Positions 1 to 8,619 of a stretch of DNA of 64,000 nt are shown in pieces. The stretch comes from Pelagadaptatus sp034112445 (lineage in GTDB: Bacteria > Pseudomonadota > Gammaproteobacteria > Pseudomonadales > Cellvibrionaceae), in the NCBI GenBank assembly GCA_034112445.1, contig JAWUVI010000007.1, forward strand, positions 1 to 64,000, written 5' to 3'. Position numbers and translations under genes: made by a program. Position 1 is the stretch's first letter. Every line of letters starts with the position of its first letter. The notes beneath the pieces were generated by a model. That model searched no databases. It worked only from the letters and a program-made list of their open reading frames with translations, and had not been told where the DNA came from.

Positions 1-49
1 GCATATTATGCTTGGCTCCGGTCATTGATATATAGAGGGCCTTATCCAT
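1..49 (-). CDS. flgF: FlgF, flagellar basal-body rod protein (N-terminal fragment, cut by window edge)
   Basis: Reading the minus strand from position 49 gives MDKALYISMTGAKHNM, the typical FlgF start, preceded by a GGAG ribosome binding site. FlgF is a proximal-rod subunit exported by the flagellar type III system. Only 16 codons lie inside the window. It follows flgE in the usual order, but a terminator, repeats and its own sigma-54 promoter separate it from flgE by 287 bp. Identity rests on the short N-terminus plus gene order. Confidence 0.85.
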   Translation of the reverse strand, partial: MDKALYISMTGAKHNM

Positions 50-120
50 TACTTTCTCCAAAAACTAAGTTCATCAACAGCGTTAATAAATTGTCACTGT
101 TAATTGCTTACAAGAGGTAA

Positions 121-136
121 AGCAAGGGATGTGCCA
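121..136 (-). promoter_or_regulatory. sigma-54 promoter for flgF
   Basis: On the minus strand this reads TGGCACATCCCTTGCT, a near-perfect -24/-12 element with GG and GC ten bases apart. The predicted start site near 109 leaves about a 60-base leader to the flgF ATG at 49. It lies downstream of the flgE terminator, so the flgF-onward rod genes can be transcribed separately from flgBCDE. Confidence 0.8.
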
Positions 137-151
137 AAAAAACGTACAGCG

Positions 152-267
152 CCGTCATCCTGAACGTGTACCGTCATCCTAAACTTGATTCAGGATCCAT
201 TTACCTGTGGGTTCTGGCCTGCGCCAGAACGACGTTGGGGCGAGATTCTGGCCTGCGCCAGTATGAC
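152..267. repeat. REP-like palindromic repeat cluster
   Basis: Short palindromic units lie between flgE and flgF. GTCATCCT occurs twice (from about 153 and 172), the second copy opening an ATCCTAAA...TTCAGGAT imperfect palindrome (176-196). Then come two copies of TTCTGGCCTGCGCCAG (from 212 and 246), the first continuing to a perfect 18-base inverted repeat. The pattern resembles dispersed extragenic palindromes of gammaproteobacteria. A GTG-initiated reading frame across it (166-426) has no coding character. Confidence 0.6.
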
Positions 268-291
268 AAACGTAAAATGACACGCGTACAG

Positions 292-319
292 AAAAACCGG
301 CAACGAATGGCCGGTTTTT
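292..319 (-). terminator. rho-independent terminator after flgE
   Basis: AAAAACCGG (292-300) pairs with CCGGTTTTT (311-319) around a short loop. On the minus strand a GC stem is followed by a T run, 18-45 bases after the flgE stop. The symmetric A/T flanks mean it could also work on the plus strand. Confidence 0.8.
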
Positions 320-336
320 TTATCTACTACTTAGAA

Positions 337-3300
337 TTAGCGAAGATTAATAATGGTCTGCGTAGTCTGGTTGGCTGTCTCAATGGTTTTAGCATTGGCC
401 TGGAAGTTTCGCTGGGCAATGATTAAGTTTACCAACTGACTGGATAAATCAACATTAGACTCTTCCACCGCTCCAGCCTGAATCACACCTAATGCGGCGG
501 TACCAGGAACACCAATATTCGCCACACCGGACTCAAAGTTCTCAGCCCACATAGTGTTACCTACTGGCTGTAAACCTTGATCGTTAGCAAATTCTGCTAA
601 AGCAATTTGACCCAGTGTTTGAGCTTCACCGTTAGTAAAGCGAGCGAAGATAATGCCCTCATCATCAATACTGATGCCCGATAAACGACCCGTGGTAAAA
701 CCATTTTGATCGATATCATTAATCGCAAAGTCGCTACCAAACTGAGAGGTGCCCTCTAAATCAATCTCAAAGTTTGAACTGCTTGGCGGTTCAGGAATGG
801 GCAATGTGCCACCTTGCAGTTGATTTTGAGAACCCAAAGCGCCATTAGGTTGGCCATTTTCATCTAGAGGCTCCCAGTTTGAGATCAGCACCTCATCAGA
901 CAAGAACTCATTCAAACTACCATCTTGATTAAAATGTAGATCATACGATGCGCGAGTCGGCAGTGTATTATCTGGTGGCGCTAAGGTTGTAATTGGATCA
1001 CCTACATCTTCCCCATCTATTAGTACGTACATTAGCCAATGATTTTGTGACGTACTCGGATCGCTCGTATCATAGGGCTGCTTAACAAAGTACTCAGTCA
1101 TTATGTGTGAATTACCCAAGCTATCGTAAATATTTACCGAGGTCGCATGGTTGTATGAGGCTTGATCAAGAGGATCAAACTCATTAATGATAAAAGGCTC
1201 AAAGGTGCTAGCAGTAAAAGGTCCGAATAATCCAATCGCTGGTGGATTAGGATCCGTTACAGTGAAGCCTTCATCCAAAACGATATCAACCGCGCCACCA
1301 ACGATAATTGCGTTTGAATTACCGTTAGCGCCCTCGGCACGATTGTTAGTTCCGTCGGCACCTTGATATACACCACCAACCAAATTAGGTACCGAACTGA
1401 GACCTAAAACATCGTTGGTAACATTAGTAATACTTAAGGAATGGTTAATCCCTGGCAGAGCTGTTTCAAAGTACAACTGACCAGAAACGTCCGCCGCAAC
1501 AGTAACATTACCCGCACCAACAGCCGCATCAACCGCACTCTGTACAGATGCAACGGTGGCCGGAATTGAAGCTGCAGCACCTGCGTCTGGAGCCCCTCCC
1601 ATTGCCGTAGCAATTGATGTCAAACCAAGTAAATCACCTGTACCACCGGGCACAACATTACTGAGTAAAATAGTTTCTGCTGCTCCTGAATTACCTGTCG
1701 ATAAGCTGAGTTCATTGGTGACAGGATTTAGATTAACCAACACATCGCCAAAATTACCGACACCGGCATCGGCCTGCGGAACACCCACACCACCGAAACC
1801 TAAGAAATCGATACCGACCGACTCAAGCGTTATCGTTTGTGTTGCGCCACTGGTTACCGCGTCAAATCGTACGGCACCTGTATCGTTTACCGCCACTATT
1901 TGGCCGGTCAATCCGCCTAAGGCTGCATTAATTTGGGTAATTAAATCGTCGACTGTCGCTGGAGCCGGGTTTACTGCAGCTACCGCTGCATTACTGGCCG
2001 CAACCATATCGATATTAACGGTGGTACCATTAACATCAACGTTAATACTTTGAGCCGCACCACCGCCAGCAGCAACTATTGCGGCATTATTAATGGTGTT
2101 ATTCGTTCCTAAAACAGTCGCTGTAGTGGTAAAAGCGCTATCCACAGCCGATTGCATTTGCGCTTGCAACGCAGCAGGGGTTAAAGCCGAGCCATCGACA
2201 AAGCCATTCAAGTCTACGGTTTCAGTACGAGTTACTGTACCGGCAATGGCAACATCAAAGGTTGAGTTTACGGGTGTACCCACCACAGCATCAGCTGTTG
2301 CACTCGCAACGGGAGTCGTGCCTTGAGTCAATAAATCGTTATTGATATCCTGTAAATTAACCGTAGTAAAACCCTGCCCGTCGATAGATATATCAAAACT
2401 TGGAGCTGGTGTTTGCCCCCACCAATTTTCAGAACCGGTTAACACTGTATTGCCACTGGGTGTCTGAGCAACCGTTGCGGTTGAGGTACCATTGTTCAAT
2501 GGATCACTTTCTAAAACCGTGGACACTGTTGCCAAGTCGCCTTGAACCGTAATGGAATCACCGTCATCTGTACTGCTAAATGATACTGTTAAATCATCAC
2601 CTACCGCCGAAGTGACACTCAGAACTCCAGCTGTAGCATCATAAATGGCCGTAATACCCGGCAGAGTCGACGTAGTTAACGCATTAATTTGAGTTTCTAA
2701 TTCTGGCAATGTATCTCCGGTTAGAGCCACATTATTAATGGTTAAAACACCATTACCATTCGCATTACCATAGGCCGATAAAGTCGCTGTGGTCGTTGCT
2801 GTGGCCGAAACACCTGACAATGCATTCATTTCAGAAGCGGTTTCTGCAGCTGAATTCCCCTCCAGTGCAGTGTAAGTAATAGCCGTACCATCTGGATCAA
2901 CAACGTCAATAGACTGCGATGGGTAACCGTTACTAACCGCCGCTTGGCCACTGCTATCGGATATTCGCCCCCCACCAAGTGGTAAACCTAACGTTTGAGC
3001 TGAATCGCCACCACGAAAAACGGCATTAACCAAGTTAGTCGAGCCACTAACCCCTTGCAGACCTAAAATATCTGTACCGCTGACACTGGTAACTTGAACG
3101 GTATTTGCAGCGCCAGTTCCTACTGACTCAAAATACAATTGCCCCGTTGTCGCATCAAAATGTGCATCGACTAAATTTGATCCTACCGCTGTATCCAATA
3201 CCGTATCGAGCGCAGTCTCTAGACCGCCTAGACTGGTTTGCGCAACCATACCGCCAAGACTGACTGTGACAGGCGTGTTGCCATTAACTGAAATATCAAA

Positions 3301-4722
3301 AGTAGCACCGTTATCACCCGTGTTGGTTTGACCTAACGGTGTCGCCAAACCAAGAAAGTCATTCCCAGTAATAGCGCTAACGATTAACGATTGATTAATA
3401 CCCGTTGCGGTGGTTTCAAACCTAACACTACCCGCCGCTGCCGGAGCGCTGTTATTTACAGCCTGCACTGCGCCGGCTAAACCAGTACCAGCAATAAGGG
3501 CATTTATCTGGGTTACCAACTCATTAACATCATCGTTACCAGCACCACCAGTAACAGCGGCTGCGTTAACCGCCGCGGCATTTAAATCTATTGTGGCTGT
3601 TGTGCCATTGACGACTAAAGATACCGTGCTTGCGCCACCCGCCGCCGCCGTATCGACATCAGCCGCACTGATCGTTGTTGTTGCTGAAGCAATCGCTCGA
3701 AGCGGTGGGTCTATTGCACTAAAATCTACTGGTGAGCCAACACCTATACTTGAAAAAGAAACGCCCGCCTGATCTGATACAGCCGTTGACGCACTGCTGC
3801 CATTAGTGACACTTACTTGAGACGATTCACCAGGGATCAATGATTGAAATTCTAAATGGTAATCTCCGAGCCCATCATCAACCGCTACAGCAAGGACATC
3901 GATAGGATCTTGTGAGCCATTTACCGTAGGGGAAAATAGCTGAGAATTAATCACACCTGCCATGGTGCGTAAATCGTTAAAAGTATTTACTGATGGTGGC
4001 ACGCCTGCCGCATTATCCAGCTGGACGCTGACCGTTCCGTTATTGGCACTAGCGCCACTAAGCTGAACATCAAACGTTATGTTGTTGTTATTAAAATCGT
4101 TCAATAAAGGCAGATTAAATGTGCCAGACAATAAAGTTGATGTCGTATCGTTAATAGCTCCCACCTGACTAACACCAATGGCATTACCCGTAGTCACAAA
4201 GGTTGTACCTGAGCTTTGTAGAACCTGCTCCGTGGCATCAAGGTTCAATGTCGACTCTACTTGTGTCGTTTGACGTGGAGGCTGGTTACCCGTTTGAATT
4301 TGTAAGTCGCCTAAAACACCACTAACAATGCCATTAGAATCGGCCTGAAAGCCTTGCAAAGTTGCACCAACGTTATTGGTAATAAATCCGTCTTTATCAA
4401 GGCCCAGCGTTCCAGCCCGACTAAACGTTTGATCGCCACCATTATTCAAGACAAAAAAGCCACTGCCACTGATAGCCAAATCTAAGGCATTTTCAGTAAA
4501 GGAGACATTACCTTGGCTGAACTGCTGCGCCACATTTTGCAGACGGACTCCGCTACCAATGGTATTGGCTCCAGCACCTAAAATACTCGTCGCATAAATA
4601 TCACCAAACTCAGCTCGGGAATTTTTAAACCCCACTGTAGATGCGTTAGCAATGTTGTTACCGGTAATACTTAAATCAGCATTTGCTGCACGAAGACCAC
4701 TGAGTGCGGTATTAAATGCCAT
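337..4722 (-). CDS. flgE: Giant flagellar hook protein FlgE (1461 aa)
   Basis: FlgE polymerises into the flagellar hook, the universal joint between rod and filament. The N-terminus (MAFNTALSGLRAANADLSI, then the NNIANASTVGFKN rod-protein motif) and the C-terminus (about 1390-1461, QLVNLIIAQRNFQANAKTI) are canonical. A FlgE D2-like region lies at about 1180-1330 (ATSVNIYDSLGNSH). Usual length is roughly 400-470 aa. The excess is a Thr/Ala/Gly/Val-rich insert at about 340-1130 with repeated (V/L)xF(E/D)...D(F/I/V)LGL units, similar in style to flagellin hook IN motifs. The frame is open throughout with no stop or frameshift. An AGGAG site precedes the ATG. Last gene of flgBCDE. Confidence 0.95.
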   Translation of the reverse strand: MAFNTALSGLRAANADLSITGNNIANASTVGFKNSRAEFGDIYATSILGAGANTIGSGVRLQNVAQQFSQGNVSFTENALDLAISGSGFFVLNNGGDQTFSRAGTLGLDKDGFITNNVGATLQGFQADSNGIVSGVLGDLQIQTGNQPPRQTTQVESTLNLDATEQVLQSSGTTFVTTGNAIGVSQVGAINDTTSTLLSGTFNLPLLNDFNNNNITFDVQLSGASANNGTVSVQLDNAAGVPPSVNTFNDLRTMAGVINSQLFSPTVNGSQDPIDVLAVAVDDGLGDYHLEFQSLIPGESSQVSVTNGSSASTAVSDQAGVSFSSIGVGSPVDFSAIDPPLRAIASATTTISAADVDTAAAGGASTVSLVVNGTTATIDLNAAAVNAAAVTGGAGNDDVNELVTQINALIAGTGLAGAVQAVNNSAPAAAGSVRFETTATGINQSLIVSAITGNDFLGLATPLGQTNTGDNGATFDISVNGNTPVTVSLGGMVAQTSLGGLETALDTVLDTAVGSNLVDAHFDATTGQLYFESVGTGAANTVQVTSVSGTDILGLQGVSGSTNLVNAVFRGGDSAQTLGLPLGGGRISDSSGQAAVSNGYPSQSIDVVDPDGTAITYTALEGNSAAETASEMNALSGVSATATTTATLSAYGNANGNGVLTINNVALTGDTLPELETQINALTTSTLPGITAIYDATAGVLSVTSAVGDDLTVSFSSTDDGDSITVQGDLATVSTVLESDPLNNGTSTATVAQTPSGNTVLTGSENWWGQTPAPSFDISIDGQGFTTVNLQDINNDLLTQGTTPVASATADAVVGTPVNSTFDVAIAGTVTRTETVDLNGFVDGSALTPAALQAQMQSAVDSAFTTTATVLGTNNTINNAAIVAAGGGAAQSINVDVNGTTVNIDMVAASNAAVAAVNPAPATVDDLITQINAALGGLTGQIVAVNDTGAVRFDAVTSGATQTITLESVGIDFLGFGGVGVPQADAGVGNFGDVLVNLNPVTNELSLSTGNSGAAETILLSNVVPGGTGDLLGLTSIATAMGGAPDAGAAASIPATVASVQSAVDAAVGAGNVTVAADVSGQLYFETALPGINHSLSITNVTNDVLGLSSVPNLVGGVYQGADGTNNRAEGANGNSNAIIVGGAVDIVLDEGFTVTDPNPPAIGLFGPFTASTFEPFIINEFDPLDQASYNHATSVNIYDSLGNSHIMTEYFVKQPYDTSDPSTSQNHWLMYVLIDGEDVGDPITTLAPPDNTLPTRASYDLHFNQDGSLNEFLSDEVLISNWEPLDENGQPNGALGSQNQLQGGTLPIPEPPSSSNFEIDLEGTSQFGSDFAINDIDQNGFTTGRLSGISIDDEGIIFARFTNGEAQTLGQIALAEFANDQGLQPVGNTMWAENFESGVANIGVPGTAALGVIQAGAVEESNVDLSSQLVNLIIAQRNFQANAKTIETANQTTQTIINLR

Positions 4723-4783
4723 GATATTCTCCTGCTTTCAGTTATTCTTTAATATTTCTTAAGTTAGGATCAACCAGTAGAAA

Positions 4784-5491
4784 TCAGTTAAATTGCTTTA
4801 TGTCGCCCATGGATACTGGGCCAACTCCAGCTAAGTTAAGAATCAAATTGCCATCATTGCCGACTGCCACACTGTTCACATTGGCGCTTAATGCGGTATC
4901 AAGCTGAGTCGGCTCGCCATCTATAGTAGCGGTCGCTTCAAAGGTATAAGTACCCGTCGGCAAACCTTCTTCATGAGAGGACTGCCAATCAATTAAGTCT
5001 CCGTCTACCTCCATGTTGTAACCATCCCAACGGAATAAAGTATTGCCCGCGACCTTGCCACCCAGATCAATACTCTCGACTAAACTGCCAGCTTCATCGT
5101 ATATTTTGAGGTTTAGATCTGAAGTTGAAGACGGTATTTCAATAGCTCCAGACACTAAACCATCGGCACCGAGTATTGATGTATCGGTTGTGACTGAAAC
5201 CGGTGTTCCAACTAAAGATGTCGCTTCTAACGCTTGGTTCGACAGCAATGACGCGCTCAAGGATTCGAAGTTTGAATTCAATTGATCTAAGTTTTCAACG
5301 TTAGTGAACTCTGCAAGTTGAGCCACAAACTCTGTATTTTCAGTTGGACTTAAGGGGTCTTGGTTTTCTAGTTGAGCCAACAGTAATTTCAAAAAAGCAT
5401 CTTGCCCCAACTCATTATCAGCGGGTTCTTTTGCTGTCTTGGACTCAATGGTTAGATCACTTAAACCGCTGATGGAATCAATGCTACTCAT
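4784..5491 (-). CDS. flgD: FlgD, hook assembly scaffold protein
   Basis: FlgD caps the growing hook and guides FlgE assembly, then is displaced. The N-terminal half carries the conserved DAFLKLLLAQLENQDPLSPT segment (about 31-50) followed by FVAQLAEFTNVENLDQL. The C-terminal half is the Tudor/FnIII-like cap region, with the FlgD-type GTYTFEATA segment. At 235 aa it is a normal length. It sits 61 bp upstream of flgE and 22 bp after flgC, so the four genes form one transcription unit. The co-encoded FlgE is three times normal size, so this scaffold must handle an unusual substrate. Confidence 0.95.
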   Translation of the reverse strand: MSSIDSISGLSDLTIESKTAKEPADNELGQDAFLKLLLAQLENQDPLSPTENTEFVAQLAEFTNVENLDQLNSNFESLSASLLSNQALEATSLVGTPVSVTTDTSILGADGLVSGAIEIPSSTSDLNLKIYDEAGSLVESIDLGGKVAGNTLFRWDGYNMEVDGDLIDWQSSHEEGLPTGTYTFEATATIDGEPTQLDTALSANVNSVAVGNDGNLILNLAGVGPVSMGDIKQFN

Positions 5492-5513
5492 TTCAATTCA
5501 CCCTTCAGTTATC

Positions 5514-5948
5514 TTACTGACCCAGCGATAAAACACGCTGAACCATTTGTTTAGCGGCATTCATCACTTCCACATTCACTTGGAACGAGCGTGACGCTGA
5601 AATCATGTCGGTCATTTCTTCAACCACATTAACGTTGGGGTAAAAGACATAACCCTCCTCGTCAGATTCAGGATGATTTGGCTCATAGCGACGCTCTAAA
5701 GGCGCATCACTTTCAACAATTCCCATGACACGTACGCCCGCCTCACTGTCTGAATTAATCCGGCTTGCATCCAAATCGATTTCTTTATTGTAAATAGCTT
5801 GAAATACAGGATGTCGCGCCCGATAAACTTGATCAACACTGGAACTGGCGGTTTGCGCGTTGGCCAAATTACTGGCTGTCGTATTGAGGCGAACACTTTG
5901 AGCGCTCATACCCGATCCAGCTATATCAAAAACATTTCCAAGTGCCAT
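5514..5948 (-). CDS. flgC: FlgC, flagellar basal-body rod protein
   Basis: Proximal rod subunit. It is 144 aa with the rod-family N-terminus (FDIAGSGMSAQSVRLNTTASNLANAQT, where the NxASNLAN motif is diagnostic) and the C-terminal YPNVNVVEEMTDMISASRSF segment followed by the amphipathic helix that ends in QRVLSLGQ. Length and both terminal helices are as expected. It lies between flgB (39 bp upstream) and flgD (22 bp downstream). A 66-aa frame inside it on the same strand is a shadow. Confidence 0.96.
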   Translation of the reverse strand: MALGNVFDIAGSGMSAQSVRLNTTASNLANAQTASSSVDQVYRARHPVFQAIYNKEIDLDASRINSDSEAGVRVMGIVESDAPLERRYEPNHPESDEEGYVFYPNVNVVEEMTDMISASRSFQVNVEVMNAAKQMVQRVLSLGQ

Positions 5949-5987
5949 ATCTATTCTCCTAAGCTCATTAATATACTATTAAAGGAT

Positions 5988-6395
5988 TTATTGACCCTTA
6001 ATAGCGGTTAATAAGCCTCTAAATTTGCTGTTTAAAAAAGTAAAACTTGCCTGAAAGGCCAAAGAGTTTTCCATAAACTGAGCATGTTCAATATGCTCTT
6101 CGACAGTGTTGCCATCGATTGAGGGCTGCTCTGGATTGCGGTAAAACAAGTCTGCACCACCATCTTCAAGCAGACCCGTTGCATTATTATGAGCGTGACT
6201 GGTAGTTGCTAACTTCAATGATTGACTACTTGAATTTAACTTTGAAGCCAGAGCGGTTTTAAAATCTATATCACGGGCTTTATAGTTGGGGGTATCAACA
6301 TTCGCTAAGTTATTGGCTAGTACAGCCGATCTTTGACCACGAAAGCGCAGCGCGTCTTCATGTATGCCTAAAGCATTGTTAAAACTGATCGCCAT
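5988..6395 (-). CDS. flgB: FlgB, flagellar basal-body rod protein
   Basis: Proximal rod subunit closest to the export gate/MS ring. The start chosen is the ATG at 6395 (MAISFNNALGIHEDALRFRG), because homologues begin there; a GTG 12 bases upstream is less likely. The motif VLANNLANVDTPNYKARDIDF is diagnostic, and the C-terminal AQFMENSLAFQASFTFLNSKF helix is present. At 135 aa it is normal. It is first gene of flgBCDE, and a sigma-54 promoter lies about 55 bases upstream. Confidence 0.95.
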   Translation of the reverse strand: MAISFNNALGIHEDALRFRGQRSAVLANNLANVDTPNYKARDIDFKTALASKLNSSSQSLKLATTSHAHNNATGLLEDGGADLFYRNPEQPSIDGNTVEEHIEHAQFMENSLAFQASFTFLNSKFRGLLTAIKGQ

Positions 6396-6447
6396 AATGT
6401 GTCCCACCCGTCAAAAAAACATTTATTAGTCTTGTCGGGTTTAACAA

Positions 6448-6463
6448 TGCAACCGCTATGCCA
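6448..6463 (-). promoter_or_regulatory. sigma-54 promoter for flgBCDE
   Basis: The minus strand reads TGGCATAGCGGTTGCA: GG and GC at exact -24/-12 spacing, matching the TGGCAC-N5-TTGCA consensus at all but one position. The predicted start is near 6436, about 40 bases before the flgB ATG. This agrees with flagellar class III control by sigma-54 and a FleQ/FlrC-type activator, which is known for polar-flagellated gammaproteobacteria. Confidence 0.8.
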
Positions 6464-6579
6464 AATAATTAAAAATAACTAAGGCACTGATTTAGAAAGA
6501 AAATAAAAGTATTAGAAGAAGATAGATAACAAAAAGGAAGTATTAATAAGCGGCTAAAGCTTGCCGCTTTTACGAGTGT

Positions 6580-7449
6580 CTATTTAGCTTTGTAGATAAT
6601 TCCTGGTTTACAGTGAACCATCTCAAACAGATCGGATGTACCGGCAAGACCTTCAGATGAGCCCAGCATCAGCATACCACCGGGTTTTAAGGCTTGGTGC
6701 ATACGGGTGAGAATGTCCTGCTTTAATTCTGCGGAAAAGTAAATTAATACATTGCGACAAAATATAATATCGAACTTGCCCAACGGGGAGTATGAGTCCA
6801 TTAAATTCAAAGATCGAAATTGAACTCGGTTTTTAACGATTGGTTTTATCCGCCACATATCATTGGGTAATTTATCAAAAAAACATTCTAAGCGTTCTTT
6901 TGACAAGCCACGCAGCACTTGCATCTTATCGTAATCACCCGCTTTTGCTTCATCCAAGATGGCACTCGACAAGTCGGTTGCAACAATATCAACCTGCCGG
7001 GGTAAAACCCCTTTATTAATGCGTCGATATTCTTCTACGATCATACTAAGTGAGTAAGGTTCTTGACCGGAAGAGCAGGCTGCTGACCAAATTTTGACAC
7101 CAGCACCACCCTTCACAGCTTGAATTTCAGGCATTAGTGAATTTTTCAAATACTCATAGGGGTAGGTATCACGAAACCAGAATGTTTCGTTGGTTGTCAT
7201 TGCATCTATTATCTGTTGGCGCAAATGGGCGTTCTGGGAACTCCTCATTTTATCAACCAAGCTGCTTAAACTAACAATATTATTGTCACTCAGTATCTTT
7301 CTGATTCGAGTTGTTACAAGGTATTGCTTGTTTTCAGCTAGAGAGATACCACAAGCGTCCTTAAGAAAGACCCTGAATTTTTCAAACTCAACCGGGTTGA
7401 GTTCTTTAGATTGAGTCACAGGCTTGTCACCCAATAAAATTGAACCCAT
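6580..7449 (-). CDS. cheR: CheR, chemoreceptor glutamate methyltransferase
   Basis: Transfers methyl groups from S-adenosylmethionine to glutamates of chemoreceptors for adaptation. The N-terminal all-helical CheR_N domain (about 20-85) is followed by the Rossmann-type methyltransferase domain, with the SAM-binding segment IWSAACSSGQEPYSLSMI near residue 120 and FDIIFCRNVLIYFS near 227. At 289 aa it is full length. It lies 26 bp downstream of cheV on the same strand, the same pairing as in Pseudomonas, and probably shares its transcript. Confidence 0.95.
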   Translation of the reverse strand: MGSILLGDKPVTQSKELNPVEFEKFRVFLKDACGISLAENKQYLVTTRIRKILSDNNIVSLSSLVDKMRSSQNAHLRQQIIDAMTTNETFWFRDTYPYEYLKNSLMPEIQAVKGGAGVKIWSAACSSGQEPYSLSMIVEEYRRINKGVLPRQVDIVATDLSSAILDEAKAGDYDKMQVLRGLSKERLECFFDKLPNDMWRIKPIVKNRVQFRSLNLMDSYSPLGKFDIIFCRNVLIYFSAELKQDILTRMHQALKPGGMLMLGSSEGLAGTSDLFEMVHCKPGIIYKAK

Positions 7450-7475
7450 TTACGGCCGCAGTTTTTTTTCATAGC

Positions 7476-8435
7476 TCAGTCTTCATCTTCCTCTTCAAGA
7501 ATAGCCTCACCGGTCATTTCCAGAATTCTACTGTTAACTTGGCGAGCCAACTCATCAGGATTGAACTTAGCTAAAAATTTATCAGCCCCCACTTTCTTGA
7601 CCATTGATTCATTAAAAACACCACTCAAAGACGTATGTAGAACAATAAACAGATCTTTTAATTGCGGGTTATTCCTAACTTCAGATGTAAAGGTATAGCC
7701 ATCCATCTCTGGCATTTCAATATCTGAAATAACCATAATTAATTCAGAATATGGATCTTTACCGTCAGCCACCATTTCTTCTAAGTACTCAAGTGCCTGC
7801 CGACCATCTTTCTTGACGGTTGTTTGTATACCTAAACTTTCAACTACTCGCTGTATTTGTTTGCGAGCAATGGTTGAGTCATCCGCAATCAAGATGTGTT
7901 TTTTAATCACTCTTTCAGCAATACCATCTTCAATCACATCGGCACTGACGTCTTCGCTCATAGGAGAAACTTCAGACAGAATTTTTTCTACATCAATAAT
8001 TTCAACCAACTTCCCATCAACTTCTGTTACCGCCGTGAGATAATTCTCTCGACCCGCGCCGTTGGGTGGCGGATGAATATCGCCCCAATTCATATTGACA
8101 ATACGCTCAACGCCACTGACTAAAAAGCCTTGGGTAGAACGATTGTATTCGGTGATGATAACAAAACAGTTGTCTATATTTTCAAGTGGTCCATGCCCTG
8201 TTGCTAGGTTCATATCCATAATAGAGATAGTTCCGCCACGAATGTGAGCAACTCCACGCACAACGGGGTGACGTTTAGGTAATTGATTTAGTGGCGGACA
8301 CTGCAAGACTTCTTTTACTTTAAAAACATTGATGCCGTAAATTTGTTTGCCAGCCAAACGAAAAAGCAACAACTCTAAGCGATTTTCACCTACAAGCTGT
8401 GTTCGTTTATTAACGCTGTCCATTATACCAGCCAT
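7476..8435 (-). CDS. cheV: CheV, CheW-response regulator coupling protein
   Basis: Chemotaxis coupling protein. A CheW-like domain (about 15-165, with LLFRLAGKQIYGINVFKVKE) is joined to a receiver domain (about 180-305) that contains the acidic pocket IADDS, the phospho-acceptor region VISDIEMPEMDG and the HTS switch segment. The start at 8435 (MAGIMDSVNKRTQLVG) is preceded by AAGGGG at good spacing, and an in-frame ATG 6 bases earlier is less well placed. It is divergent from flgA. The acidic C-terminal tail EEEDED is a mild peculiarity. Confidence 0.95.
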   Translation of the reverse strand: MAGIMDSVNKRTQLVGENRLELLLFRLAGKQIYGINVFKVKEVLQCPPLNQLPKRHPVVRGVAHIRGGTISIMDMNLATGHGPLENIDNCFVIITEYNRSTQGFLVSGVERIVNMNWGDIHPPPNGAGRENYLTAVTEVDGKLVEIIDVEKILSEVSPMSEDVSADVIEDGIAERVIKKHILIADDSTIARKQIQRVVESLGIQTTVKKDGRQALEYLEEMVADGKDPYSELIMVISDIEMPEMDGYTFTSEVRNNPQLKDLFIVLHTSLSGVFNESMVKKVGADKFLAKFNPDELARQVNSRILEMTGEAILEEEDED

Positions 8436-8476
8436 TAACATCCCCTTTTGATTGTAACTAAATCATTTTCACAAGC

Positions 8477-8492
8477 AGGCACGTTGCTTGCT
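8477..8492 (+). promoter_or_regulatory. sigma-54 promoter for flgA
   Basis: AGGCACGTTGCTTGCT has GG and GC at exact -24/-12 spacing; only the first base departs from consensus. The predicted start is near 8504, giving a leader of about 115 bases before flgA at 8620. It lies in the cheV-flgA divergent gap and points toward flgA. I found no equivalent site facing cheV. Confidence 0.65.
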
Positions 8493-8619
8493 TAAGTACT
8501 TTATATCAAAGGTTAACGGCAGAAAAGCACGAGGCTTTAATAAGAATAAATACTTCTTATTAGATCGCCATTCACTTGAAACCGCCACCTTAAACTCCTA
8601 ATAGGATAGGCCATAAAAA

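Noticed and set aside
166..426. Plus-strand 86-aa frame at the window start
   Set aside because: It runs through the REP-like palindromes, the terminator and the 3' end of flgE on the other strand.
1556..3772. Three plus-strand frames (165, 77 and 120 aa) inside flgE
   Set aside because: They are antisense shadows of the biased Thr/Ala/Val codons of the FlgE repeat region.
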